Assembly (NCBI GenBank): GCA_023433305.1
Contig: JAEZCZ010000110.1
Location: forward strand, 1-41,300
Source of the DNA: Pseudomonadota bacterium
Lineage (GTDB): Bacteria; Pseudomonadota; Alphaproteobacteria; Sphingomonadales; Sphingomonadaceae
Length of the DNA: 41,300 bases
Direction: 5' to 3'
In this document: one piece after another, positions 1-7,263 of the stretch
How positions within the stretch are numbered: the first letter of the stretch is position 1
How the letters are laid out: the number at the start of each line of letters is the position of its first letter
Position numbers and translations under genes: made by a program
Notes under the pieces: model-generated
What the model saw: the letters and a program-made list of their open reading frames with translations, nothing else
Databases searched by the model: none
Told to the model about the DNA's origin: nothing

Positions 1-334
1 CAGACTCTGCCAGACGGTCGGGATTGCTGAGGAACTCTATCACCGGCGATTGCGGGCCTTCGACATCGATAATCACGTGAAAGCTGTCGCCGATAGGACC
101 ATTGCGAGGATGCACGCCTTCCGACCAGTTTTCATCCATATACCAGTCCCGGTCCGTATCGCCTTCCCAGACATTCTCTTGCGCCAGGGCAGCGGAAGGA
201 TGGAAGGAAGCCGCGGCGACAAAAGCGGCTGCGCTTGTCATCAGGTGAGACCGGACGGAACGCCCCTTTCGCGCCCGACCGCCATGCTGCCCGCTTACTT
301 GCTTCACAAACTTCCCCATATCTTCACGTCCCAT
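1..334 (-). CDS. Autotransporter-like secreted protein, N-terminal part (cut by window edge)
   Basis: Reading leftward from an ATG at 334 (an in-frame ATG at 319 has slightly better spacing from a GGGA), the frame stays open to the window edge. The first 50 or so residues have a basic n-region, an Ala-rich hydrophobic stretch and a signal-peptidase site after ALA, before QENVW. The mature part begins WEGDTDRDWYMDENWSEGV, which resembles the G-x-x-D-x-D-W-x-x-x-x-N-W repeats found at the start of passenger domains of type V autotransporters. It lies 38 bp downstream of the small secreted protein gene at 373-738 on the same strand, so the two may be co-transcribed. The beta-barrel that would prove the family is outside the window. 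Export is well supported; the autotransporter call is inferred from the repeat-like motif only. Confidence 0.6.
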   Translation of the reverse strand, partial: MGREDMGKFVKQVSGQHGGRARKGRSVRSHLMTSAAAFVAAASFHPSAALAQENVWEGDTDRDWYMDENWSEGVHPRNGPIGDSFHVIIDVEGPQSPVIEFLSNPDRLAES

Positions 335-372
335 GATGCAATCGCGACAAAGACTGGTGCGCCTGTCGGTTT

Positions 373-738
373 TCAGTCGGGCCTGTTGCCGGGCGAAGGC
401 CCGTCATACATGTCGCCCGGCAGGGCGGAGGGGTTCGCCGGGCGCGGCCCATACATGTCGCCCGGCAGCGTCCGCCCGCCCTGCCGAATACGCGGGTCAT
501 CCAGCCGGGGGACGGGCATTTCAGCCCTTTCGCCGGCAGGCGGCCTGTCCGCCGAAGGTTGCCCCCGCGTCGTTGCGGTGCGCGAGGTTCTGCCGGTCGC
601 CGCAGGGGCGGAGTCCTTCGTTGAAGTCGCGGATCGATCCGCACGGGCGGAATCGGTGGTCCGCTGCGCCAGGGCGGCACCCGGAGCCGCCAGGGCAAGA
701 ACCGAAAGGCCAAAGACGGCAAGTTTCAGACTGGTCAT
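373..738 (-). CDS. Small secreted low-complexity protein with LPGDMY repeat
   Basis: A 121-residue product starts at the ATG at 738, which is preceded by GGGGGA at good spacing; the longer upstream open frame has no such site. Residues 1-24 are a clear signal peptide ending ALA before QRTT. The mature protein is rich in Arg, Ser, Thr, Ala and Pro and probably disordered. Near the C-terminus the block LPGDMY occurs twice, followed both times by Pro/Gly-rich sequence. The repeat is also seen in the DNA as two identical 19-bp copies at 405-423 and 450-468. No enzyme domain is recognisable. It probably shares a transcript with the exported protein downstream at 1-334. The dyad at 811-830 lies about 75-90 bp upstream of its start. 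Confidence 0.6.
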   Translation of the reverse strand: MTSLKLAVFGLSVLALAAPGAALAQRTTDSARADRSATSTKDSAPAATGRTSRTATTRGQPSADRPPAGERAEMPVPRLDDPRIRQGGRTLPGDMYGPRPANPSALPGDMYDGPSPGNRPD

Positions 739-810
739 GCGCTCGTCCCCCAATACGCGCCTGCTGACAGGCATTGACCCAGACATCGATACATCGCGCC
801 CGACCGGCGC

Positions 811-830
811 GCCCCGTTTGTTTGAAGGGG
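811..830. promoter_or_regulatory. Candidate operator dyad, copy 1
   Basis: The sequence CCCCGTTTGTTTGAA followed by GGGG forms an imperfect form of the dyad CCCCGTT-N6-AACGGGG. The same 15-mer occurs on the opposite strand at 4895-4917. Both copies lie 71-93 bp upstream of a minus-strand start codon (738 and 4824). A 20-bp dyad is the size usually bound by LuxR-type dimers, and a LuxR-type response regulator is encoded between the two sites. The binding partner is inferred. Confidence 0.45.
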
Positions 831-1001
831 ATGGACAATTTTTTCCCTTCAAGGGCAGTGCCAAATCGAAACACCAGCCATCCGGCGCCGTGGAAGCAGG
901 CCGAAACCTGCCCTTTCGCATCGCCATACACATGGGATTAAGATGTCCAGGCCAAGAGTAGAAAACAGATCATGGAAAATATCTGGATGGGGGAGGTTCT
1001 C

Positions 1002-1397
1002 TTGGCAAATATCCTTATTTCACGCCCTGGAATTTTGGCAGGATTACTCGCAGCCATTGCATCGATACTAACATTTGCAGCGGGCAGTCCGGCCATGGCC
1101 CATCAGGGCGAACCCGAAAATGCGGCCGCCAATGCCAGCAAGGCAAGTCAGGTGCACGATGGCGACCTTGATGGCGACGGTCACGCATCGCAGGCGAAAT
1201 TCAAGGGAGGCAAGGCGCTCGCCGATACGGTCAGGCATCACAGCGAGCCGCCGACAGGTGCGGAACAGGCCGGTGGCAGCAGGGCAGCAAGCCCGCAAAC
1301 GGACCGCGCCGAGGAGCGTGAACCGGCCCGAAGTGCCGGCGATCCGATCCCCGACATCGACATCACCGTATCGCAGTCGCCCGACGCCGCCGAGTAA
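1002..1397 (+). CDS. Small exported acidic/histidine-containing protein
   Basis: The best start is a TTG at 1002, placed 5 nt after a near-perfect GGGGGAGG at 989-996; an in-frame ATG at 972 lacks such a site. The 131-residue product opens with a signal peptide (ILISRPGILAGLLAAIASIL, then a cleavage site after AMA before HQGEP). The mature part holds the acidic stretch HDGDLDGDGH, which resembles the calcium loop of an EF-hand but is not flanked by obvious E and F helices. The rest is Ala, Glu, Arg and Pro rich, without a recognisable fold. It converges with the response-regulator gene, leaving 32 bp between the stops. No function can be given. Confidence 0.5.
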   Translation: MANILISRPGILAGLLAAIASILTFAAGSPAMAHQGEPENAAANASKASQVHDGDLDGDGHASQAKFKGGKALADTVRHHSEPPTGAEQAGGSRAASPQTDRAEEREPARSAGDPIPDIDITVSQSPDAAE

Positions 1398-1429
1398 GCA
1401 GCGTGCGCGGGAAAACGCGAACATACGGC

Positions 1430-2479
1430 TTACAGAATACTTGCCGGTGATGTCAGCAACAGCGCAACCAGTTGCGCCTGCCGATTGACGCCCGTTTTCT
1501 GAAAAATGTTGCGCATGTGGAAGGCAACGGTTGTCTGGGCGATATCCAGTGTAGCGGCAATATCGGCCGGGCGCTGCGCCCGCGCCAGTTCCACGGCGAT
1601 AAGGCTTTCCGTCGCTGTAAAGCCGAACATTTCGGATAATATCTCGGTCGGGAGCATGGCCGATTTACTCGCCTTGCCGATGAACAGGGCCAGTTGCGGC
1701 CCCTCACTCCCATCGCTTTCCAGGCTGCACCCGACCATCCTGAAATCCTCAGCGCCTGTGTGGCAATGCATGGTGAAGGTGGAGACATTGTCCTCATCAC
1801 CCTGCCCAAGCAGGGCATCCACCCATGCCGCGAACCCGTGTTTCGCAGGCACCGTTCCCGCACAATGGGAAAGAGCGGAAGACAGTTCGATGCAACTGTC
1901 TTTCATCTCACATGCCGCGCGATTGAGAAAAACCGGTACCCTTTGCGAGTCTATCAGCACGATCGCTGTGGAGATAAGGTCAAGCACGCCCCCAACTCCG
2001 GAAGAGGAAGAGCTGTCGGCGCCCGATAGTGCGGCAAGCTGCCGCTCCACCGCCGCGCCCGCAGACACTGGGTGCGCCTTCATTCGCTGTATTTGGCGCA
2101 GACGAGCATGAACCGTCGCCAGTAGAAGGTCGAAATCCACGGGCTTGGTCAGATAATCGTCAGCGCCGCGCAATTTGCCTTTCACCACGTCGCCGCGATC
2201 GGCCAGCGCGGACATGAACAGGAATGGGATTCCCGCATAATCGTCCGGCCTCTCCTGCGTCGCACGCAGAAGGTCGTAACCGTCCATGTCGGGCATGCAG
2301 ATATCGCAAAGAATGAGATCGGGCCGCACCGCCTCCAGCTGGGCCAGAGCATCCCTGCCACTGGCTGCCTCGATGACGCGATAGCCCGCTTCCGCCAGCT
2401 CTTCGGCAATGTCCCGCCTCAGCGTGTCTTCATCCTCGACACACAAGATAAGCGGGCGGGTATTGGCAGGCTCGTTCAT
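1430..2479 (-). CDS. Response regulator, receiver plus LuxR-type helix-turn-helix
   Basis: A 349-residue transcription factor. Residues 10-125 are a receiver domain: acidic pair E15-D16, phospho-acceptor Asp59 in LCDICMPDMDGY, Ser90 and Lys112 in YLTKP. The middle (about 150-270) has no conserved motif visible but looks like a PAS-like sensor module. The C-terminus (about 285-345) is a LuxR/FixJ helix-turn-helix with FTATESLIAVELARAQ and IAATLDIAQTTVAFHMRNIF. The gene starts 15 bp after the kinase stop on the same strand, so the two form a two-component pair. Many LuxR regulators bind dyads of about 20 bp; the repeated CCCCGTT-N6-AACGGGG element at 811 and 4895 is a plausible target. The receiver call is secure; the targets are inferred. 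Confidence 0.9.
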   Translation of the reverse strand: MNEPANTRPLILCVEDEDTLRRDIAEELAEAGYRVIEAASGRDALAQLEAVRPDLILCDICMPDMDGYDLLRATQERPDDYAGIPFLFMSALADRGDVVKGKLRGADDYLTKPVDFDLLLATVHARLRQIQRMKAHPVSAGAAVERQLAALSGADSSSSSGVGGVLDLISTAIVLIDSQRVPVFLNRAACEMKDSCIELSSALSHCAGTVPAKHGFAAWVDALLGQGDEDNVSTFTMHCHTGAEDFRMVGCSLESDGSEGPQLALFIGKASKSAMLPTEILSEMFGFTATESLIAVELARAQRPADIAATLDIAQTTVAFHMRNIFQKTGVNRQAQLVALLLTSPASIL

Positions 2480-2494
2480 CGCAATGCCAGACCG

Positions 2495-4276
2495 CTACCG
2501 GGTGGCCGGACCAGCTGCGTCCGCCAGCGGCAGAACCAGTGTGAACGCGAGCCGCCCATCGGGCAATATCTCGAAGGAGAGCTTGCCATACTGCAAGTGC
2601 GCCAAGCTGCGCGCCAGATAGAGGCCAATTCCCACGCCGTTCCTGTCACTGGCATTCTTCCCCCGGAAAAAACGTTCAAAAAGATGTTCCCGGTCATCGG
2701 GATCGATATGCCCTTCGTTGATGATCCGGCAACCCGCGTAACCGTCAGCCGACACCAGCTCCACATCGACAGCTGTTCCGGGAGGGGCATATTTTGCTGC
2801 ATTCGACAACAGGTTCACGATTATGTGTTCGGTATAAACTGGGTCGCAAAGGACAAAGCTTGGACGGCCATTCACATAGCGAACTGACCGATCCTGCATT
2901 TCCCCCGCCTGCCGCTCGACCACGTCGGAAATCAGCCTGTCGAGATCCCATGCGACGCTGTTCTGCTCGATCTGTCCGGCATCGAGCCGGGCGATATCGA
3001 GCGTGCTATCGACAAGCTGCACAAGATTGCGGATCTCTGAACGCGCCTGTCCGCCCCGTTCCAGAATCTCATCCGGTTCAAGGCGGTTCGACCGCCTCAT
3101 CAGTCGCTGCAAGGAGGAATCGACGATTGCAAGCGGGGTGCGGAACTGATGCGAAACCACTGCCGCGAAATTGCGATAGATCGCGGAAGCGGAACGTTCC
3201 CGTTCAAGTGCGGCGTGAAGTTCCTTCGTTCTGAGTACGACCTGTTCTTCCAGATAGTCGCGCCGCTTGCTCAGATCGCGTTTGGCACGATATTGTTCCG
3301 TGGCGTCCGACAGGAACATGATCGCGCCGATCACTCCAGCCCCCTCACGCATCGGAAAACAGCGAAGATCGAGATAGATCGAGCCGGTATCGGCCTCACG
3401 GGAGAATGGCAGCTCTCGCAGCACTCCTGAATGGCCATCCAGCGCCGCGCCGATAACGGCTTCGACCCTGTCCTCGCCGAAAACCCCGGATATGGCGGCC
3501 AGGGGGCGGTGCAGTGTTTCGTCGGCGGTGACGGCGAACAGCGTCGCTGCCGCATCGTTCAGCAACGTTGAACGCCGGTCCCGATCCACTGCGATGATGG
3601 CCTCACCGCTCGAAGATACAAGCAGCTGCGACAATGCCTTTTCACTTTCCAGCAGCTGCGCCCTAGACCGGGCAGATCGTGTGGCTCTGACCAGATAAAA
3701 CGTCATGCCCGCGCCGGTCAGCGCGATCACGATCAGCGACAGGATGATGTGCGAAACTTCCTGCCGCGAATTGTCCAGCCTGCTTCCAAGGCTGTCCCAT
3801 TCGGCAATCATGGCCAAGTTCGCGGCACGCGCAAGGACCGCGTCATAGGGGGCAAGAACGGCATGGAGCCGGGACAGCGAAGCTTCGTCGCCAGTCCGAA
3901 GCTCCGACACGATCTGCGACAATTCTCCCCGATGCGCTTCGATGGAATCCAGCGCATCGGCAAATCCCATTTCGACCATCTGCCGCCGTTGCGGCCCATG
4001 GTTGAGAACATTGTGATGACTGAGGAGATTGTTGAGTTGGCGCTCCACCTCAGCGGGTTCGCCCACACCCGTGACGCGCGAAGAGGCCGCTTGCTGCAAT
4101 TTCAGGCTGGCAACCTGCGATCGCGCGATGACCCACAGCATGTTTTGTGTTGCCTCGATCCGCATGTCCTCTTCGATTGCCGAAAGGCGTAGGAGCGAGA
4201 AAGCGATCAGAATCGCAAATATCCCGATCGTAATCGACGGGAGCACGATGCCGAGTGCGCCCTTACGAATGATCAT
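2495..4276 (-). CDS. Membrane sensor histidine kinase with PAS domain
   Basis: The start at 4276 is chosen because its ATG overlaps the upstream stop by 4 nt (ATGA), giving 593 residues; an upstream in-frame ATG at 4309 would lie inside the preceding gene. Transmembrane helix 1 spans about residues 9-32 and helix 2 about 176-196, enclosing a helical periplasmic domain of about 140 residues. A PAS-like domain occupies about 210-330. Then come a HisKA domain with phospho-acceptor His376 (SHQFRTPL) and a HATPase domain with the N box around Asn492 (VNLLSNAAKYAPPG) and a G box at 546-556 (NGVGIGLYLAR). It should phosphorylate the regulator encoded 15 bp downstream. The coupled upstream lipoprotein may act as its periplasmic partner. 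The stimulus is unknown. Confidence 0.9.
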   Translation of the reverse strand: MIIRKGALGIVLPSITIGIFAILIAFSLLRLSAIEEDMRIEATQNMLWVIARSQVASLKLQQAASSRVTGVGEPAEVERQLNNLLSHHNVLNHGPQRRQMVEMGFADALDSIEAHRGELSQIVSELRTGDEASLSRLHAVLAPYDAVLARAANLAMIAEWDSLGSRLDNSRQEVSHIILSLIVIALTGAGMTFYLVRATRSARSRAQLLESEKALSQLLVSSSGEAIIAVDRDRRSTLLNDAAATLFAVTADETLHRPLAAISGVFGEDRVEAVIGAALDGHSGVLRELPFSREADTGSIYLDLRCFPMREGAGVIGAIMFLSDATEQYRAKRDLSKRRDYLEEQVVLRTKELHAALERERSASAIYRNFAAVVSHQFRTPLAIVDSSLQRLMRRSNRLEPDEILERGGQARSEIRNLVQLVDSTLDIARLDAGQIEQNSVAWDLDRLISDVVERQAGEMQDRSVRYVNGRPSFVLCDPVYTEHIIVNLLSNAAKYAPPGTAVDVELVSADGYAGCRIINEGHIDPDDREHLFERFFRGKNASDRNGVGIGLYLARSLAHLQYGKLSFEILPDGRLAFTLVLPLADAAGPATR

Positions 4277-4824
4277 TGCACTTCCAGGGCGTTCAACTGC
4301 CAGACCCACCGGTAGTCGTAACGAATATCCTGCAACTCAGGATGAGCATCCCGCGGGTAGACGATCCAGAGAGGCCCCTTATCCTGGAGGGACAGCGGCT
4401 CTCCATCCATGCTGTGCGCGACAATGACATCGAAGCGTTCAATGTCTGACATGGGGATGTCGACGACGTAGTCGTTCAAGGCGCTGGCACGCAGGGTCTT
4501 ACCGTTAGCGCCCAGCCCGGCCAGGAAGTCACGCAGCAGGAAGCCTTCGAAATTGCTAATTCCGTCCGTAACCGAGGTGCCGGTGGAAAGGCTGACAGTC
4601 GGCAGTGCGCGCAGCATGGCCATGTCAAAATGCGCGCCATTCTGACCGTTGTGAACGGCGATGGCACCAGTGACCTCCAGCACAATATCTCCCGCCGGTT
4701 CGGAAAGATCGAACAGTCCAGGACTCACTTCCGGCTCAGAAGTGCAGGCCAGCACCGTGCTGGTTGCAACTGCCAGAATCGCAATCCGAAAGGCCCGAAG
4801 CATATGAAACTGTTTCCCCCTCAT
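4273..4824 (-). CDS. Short molybdopterin-oxidoreductase-fold lipoprotein, kinase partner
   Basis: A 183-residue product (or 176 from an ATG at 4803) with a lipoprotein-type signal peptide: hydrophobic segment then TSTVLAC, Cys27 being the only cysteine. The mature part resembles the sulfite-oxidase-like molybdopterin-binding fold: a central FEGFLLRDFLAGLGANG, then ALNDYVVDIPMSDIERFDV and LQDKGPLWIVYPRD and a terminal WQLNALEV. Because no cysteine remains after the lipobox, the usual molybdenum-ligating Cys is absent and an enzymatic role is doubtful. Its stop overlaps the kinase start by 4 nt, pointing to translational coupling and a sensory or accessory role for the kinase. Family recognition is from motif memory; the sensory role is inferred. 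Confidence 0.65.
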   Translation of the reverse strand: MRGKQFHMLRAFRIAILAVATSTVLACTSEPEVSPGLFDLSEPAGDIVLEVTGAIAVHNGQNGAHFDMAMLRALPTVSLSTGTSVTDGISNFEGFLLRDFLAGLGANGKTLRASALNDYVVDIPMSDIERFDVIVAHSMDGEPLSLQDKGPLWIVYPRDAHPELQDIRYDYRWVWQLNALEVQ

Positions 4825-4894
4825 CGCTCCTCACCGGAACCTGGCTGTGACACCTGCTCCACCGATGATACCTAGCAGATCAATGATCGAATTC

Positions 4895-4917
4895 GCCCCG
4901 TTCAAACAAACGGGGGC
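4895..4917. promoter_or_regulatory. Candidate operator dyad, copy 2
   Basis: GCCCCGTT, six spacer bases and AACGGGG form a perfect dyad of 7-bp arms, about 71-93 bp upstream of the start at 4824. The core CCCCGTTTGTTTGAA (minus strand) is identical to the copy at 811-830. A hairpin in RNA is also possible, but no T-tract follows. Autoregulation of the sensor operon by its LuxR-type regulator is the simplest reading. Confidence 0.5.
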
Positions 4918-4954
4918 TCCACGATTTAGCATCCCACAATGGCCGATTGATCTG

Positions 4955-5079
4955 CTAATCTGCCGCAGAATAGACATCACGTTTGACGTGCTTCAGCCAT
5001 TTGTGAACAGCGCTCGCGATAAAACCCGAGAAGGTGAGTAATGTGGCGAATAAAAAGCCGAGCAGCTTGAACTCTGACG
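4955..5079 (-). pseudogene. C-terminal remnant of a membrane protein cut by an IS
   Basis: On the minus strand a frame runs in from the IS3 end at about 5079 and ends with a TAG at 4955-4957. Its roughly 40 residues read FKLLGFLFATLLTFSGFIAS, then AVHKWLKHVKRDVYSAAD: one membrane helix followed by a short basic cytoplasmic tail. There is no start codon context, and everything upstream has been replaced by insertion sequences. It lies 130 bp ahead of the lipoprotein-kinase-regulator operon on the same strand, so it may once have been its neighbour. The family cannot be named from this fragment. Confidence 0.45.
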
Positions 5080-5406
5080 TGACCCCCTGATTTTCCTCCA
5101 AGCTTGATTAGAGTCCGGCCCTACGAGAAGGACGGACAGATGAAGCGAACGAGGTTCACGGAAGAGCAGATCATTGGCGTGCTGAAGGAAGCGGAGGCCG
5201 GCGCGAAGACCGCCGACCTGGCTCGGCGGCACGTTGTGTCGGAAGCGACGATCTACAACTGGAAGGCCAAGTATGGCGGGCTCGAAGTGTCGGAAGCGCG
5301 GCGGCTCAAGGAGCTGGAGAGCGAGAACGCCAAGCTCAAGCGGCTTCTGGCCGATGCGATGCTGGACCAGGCTGCATTGAAGGATCTTCTGGCAAAAAAT
5401 GTATGA
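5080..5406 (+). mobile_element. IS3-family element, left end only
   Basis: The left end TGACCCCCTGATTTTCC at 5080 is typical of IS3-family terminal repeats (IS407-like group) and is followed by orfA. Sequence resembling orfB, the DDE transposase part, does not follow: the homology stops just after the A-rich stretch at about 5396-5402, where IS3 elements usually shift frame. The element is therefore a dead fragment, presumably truncated by the neighbouring IS110-type insertion or a later deletion. Confidence 0.75.
5140..5406 (+). CDS. IS3-family OrfA (transposase helix-turn-helix subunit)
   Basis: From the ATG at 5140 (MKRTRFTEEQIIGVLKEAEA) the 88-residue product is a standard IS3 OrfA. A helix-turn-helix fills residues 5-50 (ADLARRHVVSEATIYNWKAK). 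A leucine-zipper-like helix follows (EARRLKELESENAKLKRLLA), then the usual end ALKDLLAKN. A frame extension to 5104 exists but is unlikely to be translated. OrfA alone binds the terminal repeats but cannot transpose, and the partner OrfB is missing, so the gene is a relic even though its own frame is intact. Confidence 0.85.
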   Translation: MKRTRFTEEQIIGVLKEAEAGAKTADLARRHVVSEATIYNWKAKYGGLEVSEARRLKELESENAKLKRLLADAMLDQAALKDLLAKNV

Positions 5407-6189
5407 CCCGCCCTGTCCATGCAAGGGTCGTTTGGTGGTGACGGTGCCAGTCTGCACAAATGTATCCGGCCTCTCGCGAGTGGACCGCTGTTGCGGCCAG
5501 GCCTTGATGAGATCCGCGCGCATCGTTCCCAGATAAATGCTTCGGGCTGGTGGCCCGCTTTTTTGACGGGGCTTACGATACGCTGGTCAACTGTCTCGTC
5601 ATCACGCTCACGAACCTCGCAGTCTGTGGCGGTCTGAATCAGCCGAAGGCTGGATCCCTCCGCTCGTAGCTGGCACCCGGCTTGGTCAGCACCACCCACA
5701 GGATGCGGGCGATTTTGGCGGCCAAGGCGACGGTGACCTTGTTCTTGTGCATACGGTGCTCGAGGCTGTCGAGCCATGGACCGAGACGGTCCCGGCTCCG
5801 ATCGAGATGGGTGACGCACGATCGGGCACCATGGATGATCATGCGCCGCAGGTACTTGTTGCCGCGTTTGCTGATCCCCAGCAGCTTCGTCTTCCCGCCG
5901 GTTGAGTGCTCGCGCGGTACCAGACCTAGCCACGCAGCGAGATCGCGCGCCCTACGGAACTGACGCCCCGAGCCGGCCGAAGCAAGCAACGCGGTGGAGG
6001 CCAACGGCCCAATGCCGGGAATAGTCATCAATCGACGGGCCGTGTCACTACGGGCAGCGATCGCTTCGATCTCACGGTTGACTAATGCGATCCGCTGCTC
6101 GAGCTCGGCCAGTTCGGCGAACACCTCGGTGAGGGTGCTGTCAGTCGGATGGCAAGTTGTCTCCGATTGGCGTGGCTCGGGCAAGGTCT
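5407..6189 (-). mobile_element. IS110/IS1111-type element, 3' part
   Basis: This stretch sits between the broken IS3 element and the IS6 element. It carries the C-terminal half of an IS110-family transposase on the minus strand and about 230 bp of non-coding sequence beyond its stop (5407-5638). The N-terminal DEDD catalytic half is missing, so the copy is dead. In IS1111-type members a guide (bridge/seek) RNA is encoded in the non-coding region near the end of the transposase gene, so 5407-5638 may preserve one. The exact element ends could not be identified by eye. Confidence 0.65.
5639..6160 (-). pseudogene. IS110-family transposase, C-terminal fragment
   Basis: About 175 residues match the C-terminal Tnp_20-type domain of IS110/IS1111 transposases. 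A coiled region EVFAELAELEQRIALVNREI is followed by the helix-hairpin-helix-like TIPGIGPLASTALLASAG, then LAAWLGLVPREHSTGGK and LGISKRGNKYLRRMIIHGAR. Those blocks include the Ser region used as nucleophile in this family. The normal N-terminal RuvC-like domain of roughly 150 residues is absent: upstream of about 6160 the frame runs through unrelated sequence into the IS6 element. The apparent Met start at 6265 lies inside the IS6 gene and is artificial. Confidence 0.8.
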
Positions 6190-6974
6190 GGGACCTGTCA
6201 CGCCACGAGATTCTGCCATTCCGCCAGGGCGACGGAGCGGCGTTCCTTGTATGTCTGACGATCAACGAGATGGCGTTCGGAATTGAAGTGATTGTGAAAG
6301 GAGGCGTGAACGGAAACGAATTTCTGTAGAGACTTCATCTGTCGAAATCGCAGCATTGCCCGTTCGCGTCGTCGAAACGGCAAGTGCGAATTCTCCGCGC
6401 GATTGTTGAGGTGCCGCCCCATCTCCCGGCGATCAAGATTGCCAAGGTCCTTCATCGCCGCCGGATAGGAACCCAGTCCGTCCGTCACGATCTTCTCCGC
6501 CCTGCCATGGCGCTTCAGCGCCTTCTTCAGGAACCGCAAGGCTGCAGGCTTGTCGCGGGTTTTCGTGACATAGCTTTCCAGGATCTCGCCTTCATGATCC
6601 ACAGCGCGCCACAGATAGTGGGTTTCGCCGTTGATCTTCACGTAGACTTCATCCGCATGCCATTGCCAGTGGCGAAAGCCACGCATCCGGCTCACTCGCT
6701 GACGGCGGATATCGGCCGCAAACAGCGGGCCGAATCTATTCCACCACAACCGAACCGTCTCATGGCAAAGATCGATACCGCGCTCGAACAGAAGGTCCTC
6801 GACGTTCCGCAAGCTCAGCGGGAAACGCACGTACATCAGAACGACAAGGCGGATCACCTCCGGCGAAGAATGAAAATACCGGAACGGATTGGATGGCTTG
6901 GCTCGGGATCTGCGGCTCATCCCAAACCGCTACCACCACCCTGACCTCAATGCCTCATCCTTTTGACAGAACCC
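6190..6974 (-). mobile_element. IS6-family insertion sequence
   Basis: About 785 bp containing one intact transposase gene. Candidate terminal repeats are GGGACCTGTCA at 6190-6200 and TGACAGAACCC at 6964-6974, which match as inverted repeats at 9 of 11 positions; the transposase stop codon lies within the left one. The 8-bp flanks differ (CAAGGTCT against GCCCAGGG), so no target duplication remains. This is usual when an IS6 element has recombined with a second copy or made an adjacent deletion. It may therefore mark one border of the accessory island to its right. Confidence 0.7.
6198..6920 (-). CDS. IS6-family DDE transposase
   Basis: A complete 240-residue transposase. The zinc-finger-like/HTH N-terminus (FRYFHSSPEVIRLVVLMYVR, then PLSLRNVEDLLFERGIDLCH) is followed by the catalytic triad Asp90 (WHADEVYVKI), Asp147 (VTDGLGSYPAA) and Glu176 (NRAENSHLPFRRRERAM), the standard IS6 layout. 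Length agrees with the family (about 230-260 residues). No frameshift or internal stop is present, so this copy may still be active, unlike the two element fragments to its left. Confidence 0.93.
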   Translation of the reverse strand: MSRRSRAKPSNPFRYFHSSPEVIRLVVLMYVRFPLSLRNVEDLLFERGIDLCHETVRLWWNRFGPLFAADIRRQRVSRMRGFRHWQWHADEVYVKINGETHYLWRAVDHEGEILESYVTKTRDKPAALRFLKKALKRHGRAEKIVTDGLGSYPAAMKDLGNLDRREMGRHLNNRAENSHLPFRRRERAMLRFRQMKSLQKFVSVHASFHNHFNSERHLVDRQTYKERRSVALAEWQNLVA

Positions 6975-7263
6975 GCCCAGGGCATAGTATCCGCTTTCCA
7001 CCCCGTTGCAGTCACGCCGTCTCCAGCGGAGGCTGCCTGAAAGCCGACGCGCGGCTTTGGCCCTTTCCTAGCCAGGACCTGCCATTCAGCAGACGGCCCA
7101 GGAGCCGCAGGACCGGTCTTGCAAAAACCGCCGGACGGCTAAGCGCCCGTTGCCGCCGTTCCTGCCGGCTGATGTCGTCGCCGAAAGCCGTCGTCCGTTC
7201 ATGTTCCGCGAGGCATTCGACTGGACGGCCGCGTCGGGGCAACTCTACGGAAGCGACGTATGC
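6975..7263. other. Non-coding junction between IS6 and the accessory island
   Basis: About 290 bp without a convincing gene. Both strands hold short open frames whose products are Arg/Pro/Ala-rich and resemble nothing known. It contains CCGCTTTCCACC, which recurs in the non-coding stretch right of the island (around 13815). The region probably contains the 3' untranslated part of the nuclease operon and a deletion scar next to the IS6 element. Confidence 0.4.

Noticed and set aside
405..468. Two identical 19-bp repeats considered as CRISPR-like
   Set aside because: Only two copies, in frame within a coding region, encoding the LPGDMY protein repeat.
6182..6982. Target-site duplication around the IS6 element
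   Set aside because: The 8-bp flanks next to the candidate inverted repeats differ, so none is claimed.
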